This document shows, piece after piece, positions 32,280 to 39,845 of a stretch of DNA of 64,000 nt; the first letter of the stretch is position 1, and the number at the start of each line of letters is the position of its first letter. The notes beneath the pieces were generated by a model, which was given only the letters and a program-made list of their open reading frames with translations, was not told where the DNA came from and ran no database searches. The position numbers and the translations under genes were made by a program. Source of the stretch: an uncultured Lachnospiraceae bacterium (GTDB lineage: Bacteria; Bacillota; Clostridia; Lachnospirales; Lachnospiraceae); assembly GCA_934317005.1 (NCBI GenBank), contig CAKREB010000005.1, forward strand, positions 138,519 to 202,518, given 5' to 3'.

Positions 32280-33428
32280 ATGGTGAACAGATTTATATTA
32301 AACGAAACTTCGTATCATGGAGCACATGCAATCGAAAGTATTGCAGATGAGGCAAAGGCAAGGGGATTTCAGAAAGCATTTGTATGTTCTGATCCGGATC
32401 TCGTAAAGTTTGGAGTAACCAAGAAGGTATTGGATGTATTGGAGAAGAGCGGACTGGCATATGAATTATATTCTAACATTAAGCCAAATCCAACGATTGA
32501 AAATGTACAGACAGGTGTAGAAGCTTTTAAAAATGCAAAGACAGATTATCTGATTGCTATTGGTGGTGGTTCTTCTATGGACACAGCAAAGGCAATCGGT
32601 ATTATTATCAATAATCCGGAATTTGCAGATGTACGCAGTCTGGAAGGTGTTGCTGATACAAAGAATAAAGCTGTTCCGATTTTTGCAGTACCAACAACAG
32701 CAGGTACGGCAGCAGAGGTAACGATTAACTATGTTATTACAGATGCAGAGAAAAACCGTAAGATGGTCTGCGTAGATCCACATGATATTCCGGTTGTTGC
32801 ATTTATTGATCCGGACATGATGTCATCTATGCCGAAGGGATTAACGGCAGCTACAGGTATGGATGCTCTGACACATGCGATTGAAGGTTATATTACAGCA
32901 GGTGCATGGGAGTTATCTGATATGTTCCATCTGAAAGCAATAGAGATTATATCACGTTCCCTTCGTGGAGCGGTGGATAACACACCGGAAGGCCGGGAAG
33001 GCATGGCTCTTGGTCAGTATGTTGCCGGCATGGGATTTTCCAATGTAGGTCTTGGAATCGTTCATTCTATGGCACATCCTTTGGGTGCATTGTATGATAC
33101 ACCACATGGTGTTGCCAATGCGATCATTTTACCTACTGTCATGGAATACAATGCAGATGCTACAGGTGAGAAGTATCGTGATATTGCCAAAGCAATGGGT
33201 GTAGAAGGCACGGAAAAGATGTCACAGGAAGAGTATCGCAAGGCAGCAGTAGATGCTGTAAAGCAGCTTTCAAAGGATGTTGGAATTCCGGCTGACTTAA
33301 AAGAAATCGTAAAGAAAGAGGATATTCCGTTCCTTGCACAGTCTGCTTATGATGATGCCTGCAGACCGGGTAATCCAAAGGAAACATCTGTAGAGGATAT
33401 TACAAAGTTATATGAAAGCTTGATCTAA
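32280..33428 (+). CDS. fucO: Iron-dependent alcohol dehydrogenase, lactaldehyde reductase (FucO) type
   Basis: Group III, Fe-dependent alcohol dehydrogenase of 382 residues. It resembles lactaldehyde:propanediol oxidoreductase, which reduces lactaldehyde from deoxy-sugar breakdown to 1,2-propanediol and reoxidises NADH. The nucleotide region GGGSSMDTAKAIGI, the PTTAGTAAEVT segment and the metal ligands in MDALTHAIEGY, HSMAHPLGALYDTPHG are all present. AAAGGAGG lies 11 bases before ATG 32280, a slightly long spacing. It is a single-gene unit with its own promoter and terminator. Specificity among short aldehydes cannot be read from sequence. Confidence 0.88.
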   Translation: MVNRFILNETSYHGAHAIESIADEAKARGFQKAFVCSDPDLVKFGVTKKVLDVLEKSGLAYELYSNIKPNPTIENVQTGVEAFKNAKTDYLIAIGGGSSMDTAKAIGIIINNPEFADVRSLEGVADTKNKAVPIFAVPTTAGTAAEVTINYVITDAEKNRKMVCVDPHDIPVVAFIDPDMMSSMPKGLTAATGMDALTHAIEGYITAGAWELSDMFHLKAIEIISRSLRGAVDNTPEGREGMALGQYVAGMGFSNVGLGIVHSMAHPLGALYDTPHGVANAIILPTVMEYNADATGEKYRDIAKAMGVEGTEKMSQEEYRKAAVDAVKQLSKDVGIPADLKEIVKKEDIPFLAQSAYDDACRPGNPKETSVEDITKLYESLI

Positions 33429-33450
33429 GCTTTACGCAATAACAGGATAG

Positions 33451-33527
33451 ACAGCTATTTGCGGAAAATGTTGCTGCTTGCAGATAAATCTGTGACAGAA
33501 AGTTTAATACTGCAAATAGCTGTTTTG
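33451..33527 (+). terminator. Terminator after the fucO-like gene
   Basis: A perfect 12-bp outer stem ACAGCTATTTGC/GCAAATAGCTGT (33451-33462 with 33512-33523) encloses smaller hairpins and is followed by a short T run. The large loop makes it less standard than the others. Confidence 0.6.
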
Positions 33528-33613
33528 CTATGTAAAATAGCAGGCTTTCAAAGAAGATCAGCAGCATGAATGTTATGTTTTTTAAAAAAAATTAAAAATA
33601 TTGAAAAAAGTAC

Positions 33614-33642
33614 TTGCATTTTCAAAAAAAGTGTCATATAAT
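33614..33642 (+). promoter_or_regulatory. Promoter of tRNA-Arg
   Basis: TTGCAT and consensus TATAAT separated by 17 bases, 40 bases before the tRNA. Confidence 0.85.
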
Positions 33643-33682
33643 ATAACTCGTTCGGTGCTTGAGAGCAAACGAACAAAAGAAT

Positions 33683-33756
<74 letters not shown>

Positions 33757-33762
33757 TATTAT

Positions 33763-33798
33763 AAATCGCTAAACAGATTTTGTTTAGCGATTTTTTTT
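33763..33798 (+). terminator. Intrinsic terminator of tRNA-Arg
   Basis: A perfect 13-bp stem AAATCGCTAAACA/TGTTTAGCGATTT with a five-base loop is followed by a run of T residues. Confidence 0.95.
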
Positions 33799-33806
33799 AT
33801 AGGAAA
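33796..33806. repeat. Post-terminator motif TTTATAGGAAA
   Basis: Exact copy directly merged with the T run of the tRNA terminator; GGAAAC is followed four bases later by GTTTCC, making a small hairpin. Confidence 0.55.
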
Positions 33807-33820
33807 CAAAAGTTTCCGGC

Positions 33821-33880
33821 TTGACAGGGGAGGTCGGGTGTTATAGACTAATATCAGGATGATAATTATAGACCTGATAT
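33821..33880 (+). promoter_or_regulatory. Promoter and probable operator of the BlaI-type regulator
   Basis: TTGACA at 33821 and TAGACT at 33844 are 17 bases apart. Overlapping and following the -10 is an inverted repeat ATATCAGG/CCTGATAT (33851-33858 and 33873-33880), and TTATAGAC occurs twice (33841 and 33867). The site suits autorepression by the BlaI-type protein. Confidence 0.65.
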
Positions 33881-33894
33881 GGAGGAGAGAAAAC

Positions 33895-34254
33895 ATGAGT
33901 TTTAAGCTTTGCGATAGCGATTTTTATTTTATGAAAGTGGTGTGGGAGGCAGAGCCGGTCAATTCCGGAAAACTGGTGCAGCTGTGCAGTGAGAAGCTTG
34001 GCTGGAAGAAGTCTACGACGTATACGATGATCAAGAAAATGAGCCAAAAGGGATTTTTGAAAAATGAAAATGCAACGGTTACGTCCTTGATTTCTAAGCA
34101 GGAAGTGGAGAAGCAGGAAAGTGATTATTTTGTAGAGAGAACATTTGAGGGGTCTTTACCTGGTTTTTTAGCTGCATTCATGAAGGGCAGGACTATTTCA
34201 GAACAAGAGGCAGAAGAATTAAAGCAGATGATCGAATCATATAAGGAGGGGTGA
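33895..34254 (+). CDS. BlaI/MecI/CopY-family repressor
   Basis: Winged-helix repressor of 119 residues. The DNA-binding part reads FYFMKVVWEAEPVNSGKL then KKSTTYTMIKKMSQKGFL, as in BlaI and MecI, and the C-terminal half is the dimerisation domain. ATG 33895 follows GGAGGAGAG; the 12 codons before it overlap the operator and are excluded. It ends three bases before the M56 protease gene, the standard partner that cleaves such repressors. No beta-lactamase or PBP2a gene is adjacent, so the regulated genes are unknown. Confidence 0.92.
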   Translation: MSFKLCDSDFYFMKVVWEAEPVNSGKLVQLCSEKLGWKKSTTYTMIKKMSQKGFLKNENATVTSLISKQEVEKQESDYFVERTFEGSLPGFLAAFMKGRTISEQEAEELKQMIESYKEG

Positions 34255-34257
34255 TCT

Positions 34258-36327
34258 ATGGAGTGGGTGATGCTTTTGTTTGAATGGATAGTAAAAAGCA
34301 GTCTGCTGGTGATTCCGGTGGTGCTTATGATCTGTATATTGCGACTGGGAATCCGTCGGATATCGAGTGCACTTATGTGCTGCCTTTGGCTTGTTGTATG
34401 GATACGTCTGATCTGTCCGGTTCAGCTGCCGCTTTCTGTTTTACCGGCAGCTTTTGAAGGAAATCGTGTGACGGAATTTACGGAAGATGCATTTCAAAAT
34501 ACATCGGACAGTAGCAGAAATATTAAAAATGCTGAAGAAAAGACTGTAGTATCTAAGCAAAAACAGGAAGCGTTAAAAGATACAGAGCAGACGGATTCTG
34601 CTAAGTCAACACAGGTGATTTCTCGGACAGGAAAAACAGGGAAGCCATATCACTTCTCAACAATGCAGCTTTTGTGTATGGTATGGCTGTCTGGAATTGT
34701 AGCATTGGTCGTATATCAACTGGCAGCGTCTGTGCGGCTTCATCGCCGACTTCGCTTTGCTGTGCGCAGAGAGGACGGCGTTTATCTGTCTGACCGGATT
34801 TCAAGCGCTTTTGTAGTCGGAGGAATCTGCACCAGAATTTATCTGCCGTTTGGAATGTCATCAGAAGAGGAAGAGTATATTTTGGCACATGAGAGAGCAC
34901 ATGGAAAGCGTCATGATCCATTGCTTAAAAAAATCTGTTTTGCAATCTGTATCATATACTGGTTCCATCCGCTTGTGTGGCTGGCATATCTGCTTTTATG
35001 CAATGACATGGAGCTGGCTTGTGATGAAATAGTATTGAAAGATATATCTTACGAGGAAAGAAAAAAGTATGCTCTGCTATTGTTACAGTTTGCCAGCACT
35101 TCGGAAAAATCGATTCCGGCCTATCAGGTACAATTTGGAAAGAATGCGACGAAATACCGCATCCGTCATAGTATGTTCTATCGGAAAGCGGGAAGTGGCA
35201 TGCTGTTAACCGGTATATTTGTAGCACTTTTTACAGCTGTTTTGTGTATGTCAGGCAGATGGGACAGCATTACACCGATGAAGCGGGGAGGAAACTATAC
35301 AAAGCAGGTGCAAGACCTGTATGACCAGAGGGTTGCGGATGGAGAGAAAATTTCAGAAAAGGAAAAGCTTCAAAAGATAGATGAATTGTTAGGAAGTGTC
35401 ATTTCAGAGGATTTTGGAACATATACTTTTCAGATAATCGGGACGAAGGATGAATTACTGCGCATTACGTTTGACCGATGGATCGTTCGTCCGGACAGTA
35501 TGAGAAAAAAGGCAGCTGATTATTCTGCTTTGCTGTTGGCATTGATGCCGAAGACAAAAGTGATTCAGTGGAACTATCAAGAGGTTCAGTATAAGGCAAC
35601 GACAAAGACGGTCAATCTGCAGTTTGACTGGAACAGACTGCAGGATAGTGAGTGTGGAGATTCTGGATTAGCAGGGGCAATTGCCGGAGCAAATAGAAAG
35701 GACTATGAAATTAGCGCATCTGCCCTGCAGCTTCTAGTCAATCAACTGACATATTGCGAATTTGGGAAGAATCTTCCGAAGAAAAAGGTGTTAAAGCCGG
35801 CTGATCAGGAAAACATGCAAAAGGAACTTGGCAGCCTGCCGAGAAGCCATCGGGAGATCTGCAAGCGGACGGATATGTACATAGAAGCATCGAAGTATTC
35901 TCTGCCAGACAGCAGTGCAATCCGTAAAAAGCAGAAGAAGCTGTGGCAGGAGTTTCAGGAGAAAACCAAAAAAGGAGAGACAGCCTCGATCATCATCGGT
36001 TCCTACAATGTACTGACAGAGCTAAAGGACGATGAGAAGGGTTCTGCAGCGTATTGCTATCTGTGGTATGATGGCAAACAATATACCGCGGTCTATGATT
36101 TTTTGAAAAAGGGAGGCAATGACAGCTTTTCCAATGCGACAGGAAAGTATCTGGAAGATGACGTCTGGGACGAAACCGGAGTCAAGCTTCATTACTATTT
36201 TATCAGTGATGATAATTCTGTCAGCAGCAGAGACTGTGAGTTCAGTGGTATATATGCCGGAACAGACGGAAAAGATCCGCTGCCGATGGTAAACTATAGT
36301 CCGATTTTACAGGATGCGGTCAAGTAA
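34258..36327 (+). CDS. M56-family (BlaR1/MecR1-like) membrane metalloprotease with a non-penicillin-binding ectodomain
   Basis: Sensor-type protease of 689 residues. Two N-terminal membrane helices, a charged cytoplasmic segment, then the zinc protease site LAHERAHGKRHDPL (HExxH type) and NDMELACDEIVL with the third ligand region; a last helix near residue 315 leads to an extracytoplasmic domain of about 360 residues. That domain lacks the SxxK and KTG motifs of beta-lactam sensors. Part of it (ALLLALMPKTKVIQWNYQEV) resembles the DUF4825-type domains found in clostridial M56 proteins. The signal is probably a cell-envelope state or an unknown ligand. GGAGGGG precedes ATG 34258. Confidence 0.85.
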   Translation: MEWVMLLFEWIVKSSLLVIPVVLMICILRLGIRRISSALMCCLWLVVWIRLICPVQLPLSVLPAAFEGNRVTEFTEDAFQNTSDSSRNIKNAEEKTVVSKQKQEALKDTEQTDSAKSTQVISRTGKTGKPYHFSTMQLLCMVWLSGIVALVVYQLAASVRLHRRLRFAVRREDGVYLSDRISSAFVVGGICTRIYLPFGMSSEEEEYILAHERAHGKRHDPLLKKICFAICIIYWFHPLVWLAYLLLCNDMELACDEIVLKDISYEERKKYALLLLQFASTSEKSIPAYQVQFGKNATKYRIRHSMFYRKAGSGMLLTGIFVALFTAVLCMSGRWDSITPMKRGGNYTKQVQDLYDQRVADGEKISEKEKLQKIDELLGSVISEDFGTYTFQIIGTKDELLRITFDRWIVRPDSMRKKAADYSALLLALMPKTKVIQWNYQEVQYKATTKTVNLQFDWNRLQDSECGDSGLAGAIAGANRKDYEISASALQLLVNQLTYCEFGKNLPKKKVLKPADQENMQKELGSLPRSHREICKRTDMYIEASKYSLPDSSAIRKKQKKLWQEFQEKTKKGETASIIIGSYNVLTELKDDEKGSAAYCYLWYDGKQYTAVYDFLKKGGNDSFSNATGKYLEDDVWDETGVKLHYYFISDDNSVSSRDCEFSGIYAGTDGKDPLPMVNYSPILQDAVK

Positions 36328-36382
36328 AAAGATTTTGTACTGGTATTATGAAATAATAAGCGGAAAATTGGCGGGAAGCGAC

Positions 36383-36446
36383 AGGAGAATGAGCAGATAT
36401 TCTGTTATCAGAAAAAGGTAACAGGATGCTGTCATTCTCCTTTTTC
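36383..36446 (+). terminator. Intrinsic terminator after the M56 gene
   Basis: AGGAGAATGA (36383-36392) pairs with TCATTCTCCT (36432-36441), with a second smaller hairpin in the loop (CTGTTA/TAACAG), followed by T residues. Confidence 0.75.
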
Positions 36447-36547
36447 TTTGTTAGCGTTGCAATAAAAATTTGTGTATGCTATGATTGATAGAAGTATGAA
36501 AAAATGGGCATGAATAAGAGCAGTAAGATAGATGGAGGGGAAGGATT

Positions 36548-37549
36548 TTGTTTCAGATAGAACAATTGTATCAAAAAGCAGGAAAAGAAAATGTACTTTG
36601 CGAAGAGCCGTTGTCAAAGCATACAACATTTCGGATCGGAGGAAACGCAAAGTATTTTGTTACGCCTGATTTTATAGAAGATTTTGTAGAAATAGTATCT
36701 TACGTCAGACAGGAAAAGATGCCATATTTCATTATGGGAAATGGAAGCAATCTTTTGGCGTATGACAAAGGATATGATGGTGTGATTCTTTCGACCCATA
36801 AAACAGGAAAAAAAGAGAACGTGGAAGCGGAGGGAAAAACACCGATCGATGCATGCTATATCATGCAGCCGGGTGATCCTTTGCGGGAATCCTTTGCAAA
36901 GCAGGTAAAGGACACCGGGCTTTTGGAAAAAACACTTGTCTTTGCAGGCAGCGGAATCATGCTTTCGGTGCTGGCAGGCAAAGTGGCAAAGGAATCTCTG
37001 ACAGGATTTGAGTTTGCAGGTGGGATTCCGGGAACACTTGGTGGCGCTGTGACTATGAATGCAGGCGCATACGGCGGTGAGATTAAGGATTGTATTCTTG
37101 GGGCAATGGTTTTTTTGCCGGATAATACGCAAAAGTATCTGACAAGAGAGGAGTTGCAGCTAGGGTATCGCAGCAGCCGCGTCCAGAGGGAAGAACTTCT
37201 GGTGTTGTGGGCACTTTTTGCATTTGACCGTGGAAATGTCACGGAAATTGAAAACACGATGCGGGAACTGAATCAAAGACGAAGAGAGAAGCAGCCGTTA
37301 CAATATGGAAGCGCAGGAAGTACCTTTAAGCGTCCTGAGGGACATTTTGCCGGAAAGCTGATTGAGGATGCAGGGCTAAAGGGATACCGTGTAGGGGATG
37401 TGATGGTTTCAGATAAGCATTGCGGTTTTGTCGTGAATGTTGGTGATGGAACATACGACGAGGCAAGACAGGTGATTGAGCATGTGCAAAAAACAGTTCA
37501 GGAAAAGTTTGGAGTATGGCTCGAAACAGAGGTGAAACTGATTCAATAA
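36548..37549 (+). CDS. murB: UDP-N-acetylenolpyruvoylglucosamine reductase MurB
   Basis: FAD enzyme that makes UDP-N-acetylmuramate for peptidoglycan. FAD-binding motifs FRIGGNAKYF and MGNGSNLL, the loop GTLGGAVTMNAGAYGGEI and the catalytic region YGSAGSTFKRPEG with its serine are present; length (333 residues) is slightly above the usual 300. It probably starts at TTG 36548, preceded by GGAGGGGAAGG at good distance. Codon 1 would be read as Met. rapZ follows after 59 bases, and the murB-rapZ-whiA order is common in Firmicutes. Confidence 0.95.
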   Translation: MFQIEQLYQKAGKENVLCEEPLSKHTTFRIGGNAKYFVTPDFIEDFVEIVSYVRQEKMPYFIMGNGSNLLAYDKGYDGVILSTHKTGKKENVEAEGKTPIDACYIMQPGDPLRESFAKQVKDTGLLEKTLVFAGSGIMLSVLAGKVAKESLTGFEFAGGIPGTLGGAVTMNAGAYGGEIKDCILGAMVFLPDNTQKYLTREELQLGYRSSRVQREELLVLWALFAFDRGNVTEIENTMRELNQRRREKQPLQYGSAGSTFKRPEGHFAGKLIEDAGLKGYRVGDVMVSDKHCGFVVNVGDGTYDEARQVIEHVQKTVQEKFGVWLETEVKLIQ

Positions 37550-37608
37550 AAAAGGGCACCGCCATATTTTATGCAGTAAAGTTACGACAGAAGAAAGGCT
37601 GGTTTGAT

Positions 37609-38487
37609 ATGATTCGATTTGTGATAGTGACAGGGATGTCAGGTGCAGGAAGAAGTTCCGTATTAAAAATGTTAGAGGATATGGGATATTTTTGTATTGA
37701 TAATCTTCCGGTAAGACTGATTCCTAAATTAACAAAGGTATTTATTGGTGAGAGAAAGTCCATTGATCGTGTAGCACTTGGAATTGATATCAGAAATCTA
37801 CAGGGATTGTCTGAGCTTGGCGATATTCTGGAGGCGATGAAGGAAGCGGGATATCGTTATGAAATTCTATTTTTGGAAGCAGACAGCAATGTGTTGATCA
37901 AACGATACAAAGAAACAAGGCGAAATCATCCGCTGGCATTGCAGGGAAGAGTAGATAAAGCAATCGAGGCAGAAAGAAAAGAACTGGCACCGATCAAGCA
38001 GCGTGCAGACTATATCTTAGATACCAGCCATATGCTGATCCGTGATCTGAAGCAGGAGATTGATAAAATTTTTTTGGAAACAACAGAATATCAAAACTTT
38101 TTTGTGACGATTTTGTCCTTTGGATTTAAATATGGGATACCGGAGGATTCCGATCTTGTCTTTGATGTGCGTTTTCTGCCAAATCCGTATTATGTGCCGG
38201 AGTTAAAACCCATGACGGGAAATGACAGGGAAGTCTATGAGTATGTTCTGACATCAGAGCAGGCAGGCATCTTTTTAAAGCAGCTGTATGAGATGGTTGA
38301 GTTTTTAATCCCTAACTATATTATAGAAGGAAAAAATCAACTTGTCATCAGTATCGGATGTACCGGTGGAAAGCATCGTTCGGTTACGATTGCCAATGCA
38401 CTGGCAAAGAAGATGCAGGAGCTGCCGTACAGCTTAAAGGTAGAGCATCGTGATATTGCAAAGGATGCCATACGAAAAGGCGAGTAA
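37609..38487 (+). CDS. rapZ: RapZ/YvcJ nucleotide-binding protein
   Basis: P-loop protein of 292 residues. In E. coli RapZ is an RNase adapter for GlmZ; in Bacillus the homologue YvcJ hydrolyses GTP. The P-loop reads GMSGAGRSS, with Arg where most homologues have Lys. The C-terminal domain has GCTGGKHRSVTIANALA, the family signature. ATG 37609 is chosen for the N-terminus MIRFVIVTGMSGAG and an AAAGG upstream; the frame is open much further. whiA follows after 20 bases. yvcK, usually between the two, is missing. Confidence 0.94.
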   Translation: MIRFVIVTGMSGAGRSSVLKMLEDMGYFCIDNLPVRLIPKLTKVFIGERKSIDRVALGIDIRNLQGLSELGDILEAMKEAGYRYEILFLEADSNVLIKRYKETRRNHPLALQGRVDKAIEAERKELAPIKQRADYILDTSHMLIRDLKQEIDKIFLETTEYQNFFVTILSFGFKYGIPEDSDLVFDVRFLPNPYYVPELKPMTGNDREVYEYVLTSEQAGIFLKQLYEMVEFLIPNYIIEGKNQLVISIGCTGGKHRSVTIANALAKKMQELPYSLKVEHRDIAKDAIRKGE

Positions 38488-38507
38488 GAAATGGAATGAG
38501 GATAAAT

Positions 38508-39470
38508 ATGTCTTTTTCAAGAAAAGTCAAGGAAGAGCTGGCAAGACAGATCAGTACAGCGCGTCACTGCTGTATTGCAGAATTTGCCGCAATCTTTCAT
38601 TTATGTGGCAGGATAAAAAGAGATTCGTTAGGAAATCCATATCTGCAAATCGATACGGAGAACTTGACAGTCGCTCAAAAATCCTATATCTTATTAAGGA
38701 AAACATTTCAAGTACAGATTGAAATTATGGTAAGAAATCATAATGTTCGATCGTCTAACGTAAGTTTTTCTATCATTGTGAAAGAGAGTCAGGATGTGAT
38801 ACTGGTTCTTAAGGCAATCAAGATTATAGATGAGAATGGAAATCTATGGGGTGGTTTTCAGAAAATTCATCGACGGTTAGTTCAAAATACTTGTTGTAAG
38901 CGAGCATATCTGCGTGGCAGCTTTTTGGTGGCGGGTTCGATTACTAACCCGGAAAAAGCGTATCATCTGGAAATTGCAGTGTTGTCGGAAAGCTATGCGT
39001 TGCAGTTACAGGAACTGATGGCAAGCTTTGGCATGGATGCAAAGATTGTAGAGAGAAAAAAGTACCATGTGCTGTATATTAAGGAAGGCTCACAGATCGT
39101 AGATTTTCTTAATGTAGTGGAGGCGCATGTTGCTTTGATGGAGTTGGAAAATGTCCGGATTGTAAAAGAAGTCCGTAACTCCGTCAACAGACAGGTGAAC
39201 TGCGAAACAGCCAATATCAGTAAAACCGTTACGGCTGCTGCAAAGCAGATTGAAGATATTAAGTATTTGCAATGTAAAATGGGGTTTAGCCAGTTAGCAG
39301 ATGGACTTCGGGAAGTGGCAGAGCTGCGTTTGGATTATCCGGATAGTTCCCTACAGGAGCTTGGAAGGATGCTCCCCAATCCGATCAGCAAGTCAGGAGT
39401 CAATCATCGTCTGCGAAAGATTAGCAGTATTGTAGAGCAGTTAAAGGAGAAGAATGGTGATATTTCTTAG
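38508..39470 (+). CDS. whiA: WhiA DNA-binding protein
   Basis: Protein of 320 residues with an N-terminal inactive LAGLIDADG homing-endonuclease-like fold and a C-terminal helix-turn-helix (SSLQELGRMLPNPISKSGVNHRL). In Streptomyces it controls sporulation; in Bacillus it affects chromosome segregation and division. The start MSFSRKVKEELAR is typical, with GAGGA before ATG 38508; an ATG at 38496 overlaps that signal. It sits between rapZ and a Crh-like gene as in Bacillus. Confidence 0.95.
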   Translation: MSFSRKVKEELARQISTARHCCIAEFAAIFHLCGRIKRDSLGNPYLQIDTENLTVAQKSYILLRKTFQVQIEIMVRNHNVRSSNVSFSIIVKESQDVILVLKAIKIIDENGNLWGGFQKIHRRLVQNTCCKRAYLRGSFLVAGSITNPEKAYHLEIAVLSESYALQLQELMASFGMDAKIVERKKYHVLYIKEGSQIVDFLNVVEAHVALMELENVRIVKEVRNSVNRQVNCETANISKTVTAAAKQIEDIKYLQCKMGFSQLADGLREVAELRLDYPDSSLQELGRMLPNPISKSGVNHRLRKISSIVEQLKEKNGDIS

Positions 39471-39490
39471 CCAGAAGGAGGATTTTTAAA

Positions 39491-39751
39491 ATGATCACAA
39501 AGAAAATCAAGATTCAGATTCAAAATGGACTGGAGGCTAGACCGGTTGCGGTACTTGTGCAGGTAGCAAGTCAGTTTAACAGCAGTATCTATGTTGAATG
39601 TGGTGATAAGAAAGTCAATGCAAAGAGCATTATGGGAATGATGGCACTTGGTCTGGATGCCGGTGAGGAAGTTGTGGTATCGGCTGAGGGAGATGACGAA
39701 TCGAATGCTATGGCAGACATAGAAAAGTTTTTAAGCGCTGTAAAGGCATAA
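39491..39751 (+). CDS. crh: HPr-like protein of Crh type (His15 replaced by Glu)
   Basis: HPr-fold protein of 86 residues. HPr phosphocarriers have H15 in GLHARP; here the motif is GLEARP, so E15 replaces the phosphorylatable histidine and sugar phosphotransfer is impossible. The regulatory Ser46 is kept (NAKSIMGM). This is the pattern of Bacillus Crh, which has Gln at 15 and works only as a CcpA cofactor after HPr kinase acts on Ser46. Position after rapZ and whiA matches the Bacillus yvcJ-yvcK-yvcL-crh order. AGGAGG precedes the ATG, and a terminator follows. Confidence 0.85.
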   Translation: MITKKIKIQIQNGLEARPVAVLVQVASQFNSSIYVECGDKKVNAKSIMGMMALGLDAGEEVVVSAEGDDESNAMADIEKFLSAVKA

Positions 39752-39763
39752 TAGAAGAATGGC

Positions 39764-39796
39764 AGGGAGCTGTTACAGTATGTGACAGCTCTTTTT
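39764..39796 (+). terminator. Intrinsic terminator after crh
   Basis: GAGCTGT (39767-39773) pairs with ACAGCTC (39785-39791), extended by weaker pairs, and is followed by five T residues. Confidence 0.85.
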
Positions 39797-39799
39797 GAC

Positions 39800-39810
39800 T
39801 TTATAGGACA
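39800..39810. repeat. Post-terminator motif, variant TTTATAGGACA
   Basis: Begins three bases after the crh terminator T run; differs from the motif by one base. Confidence 0.5.
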
Positions 39811-39845
39811 TTGCTCGTACAGTAGTGAAAGAAATGGAGTGCTTT

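Noticed and set aside
34258..36327. Beta-lactam resistance sensor (BlaR1 proper)
   Set aside because: The ectodomain lacks SxxK and KTG motifs and no beta-lactamase or PBP2a gene is adjacent.
39491..39751. Phosphocarrier HPr of the sugar phosphotransferase system
   Set aside because: The histidine that carries phosphate is replaced by glutamate; gene context matches Crh instead of ptsH-ptsI.
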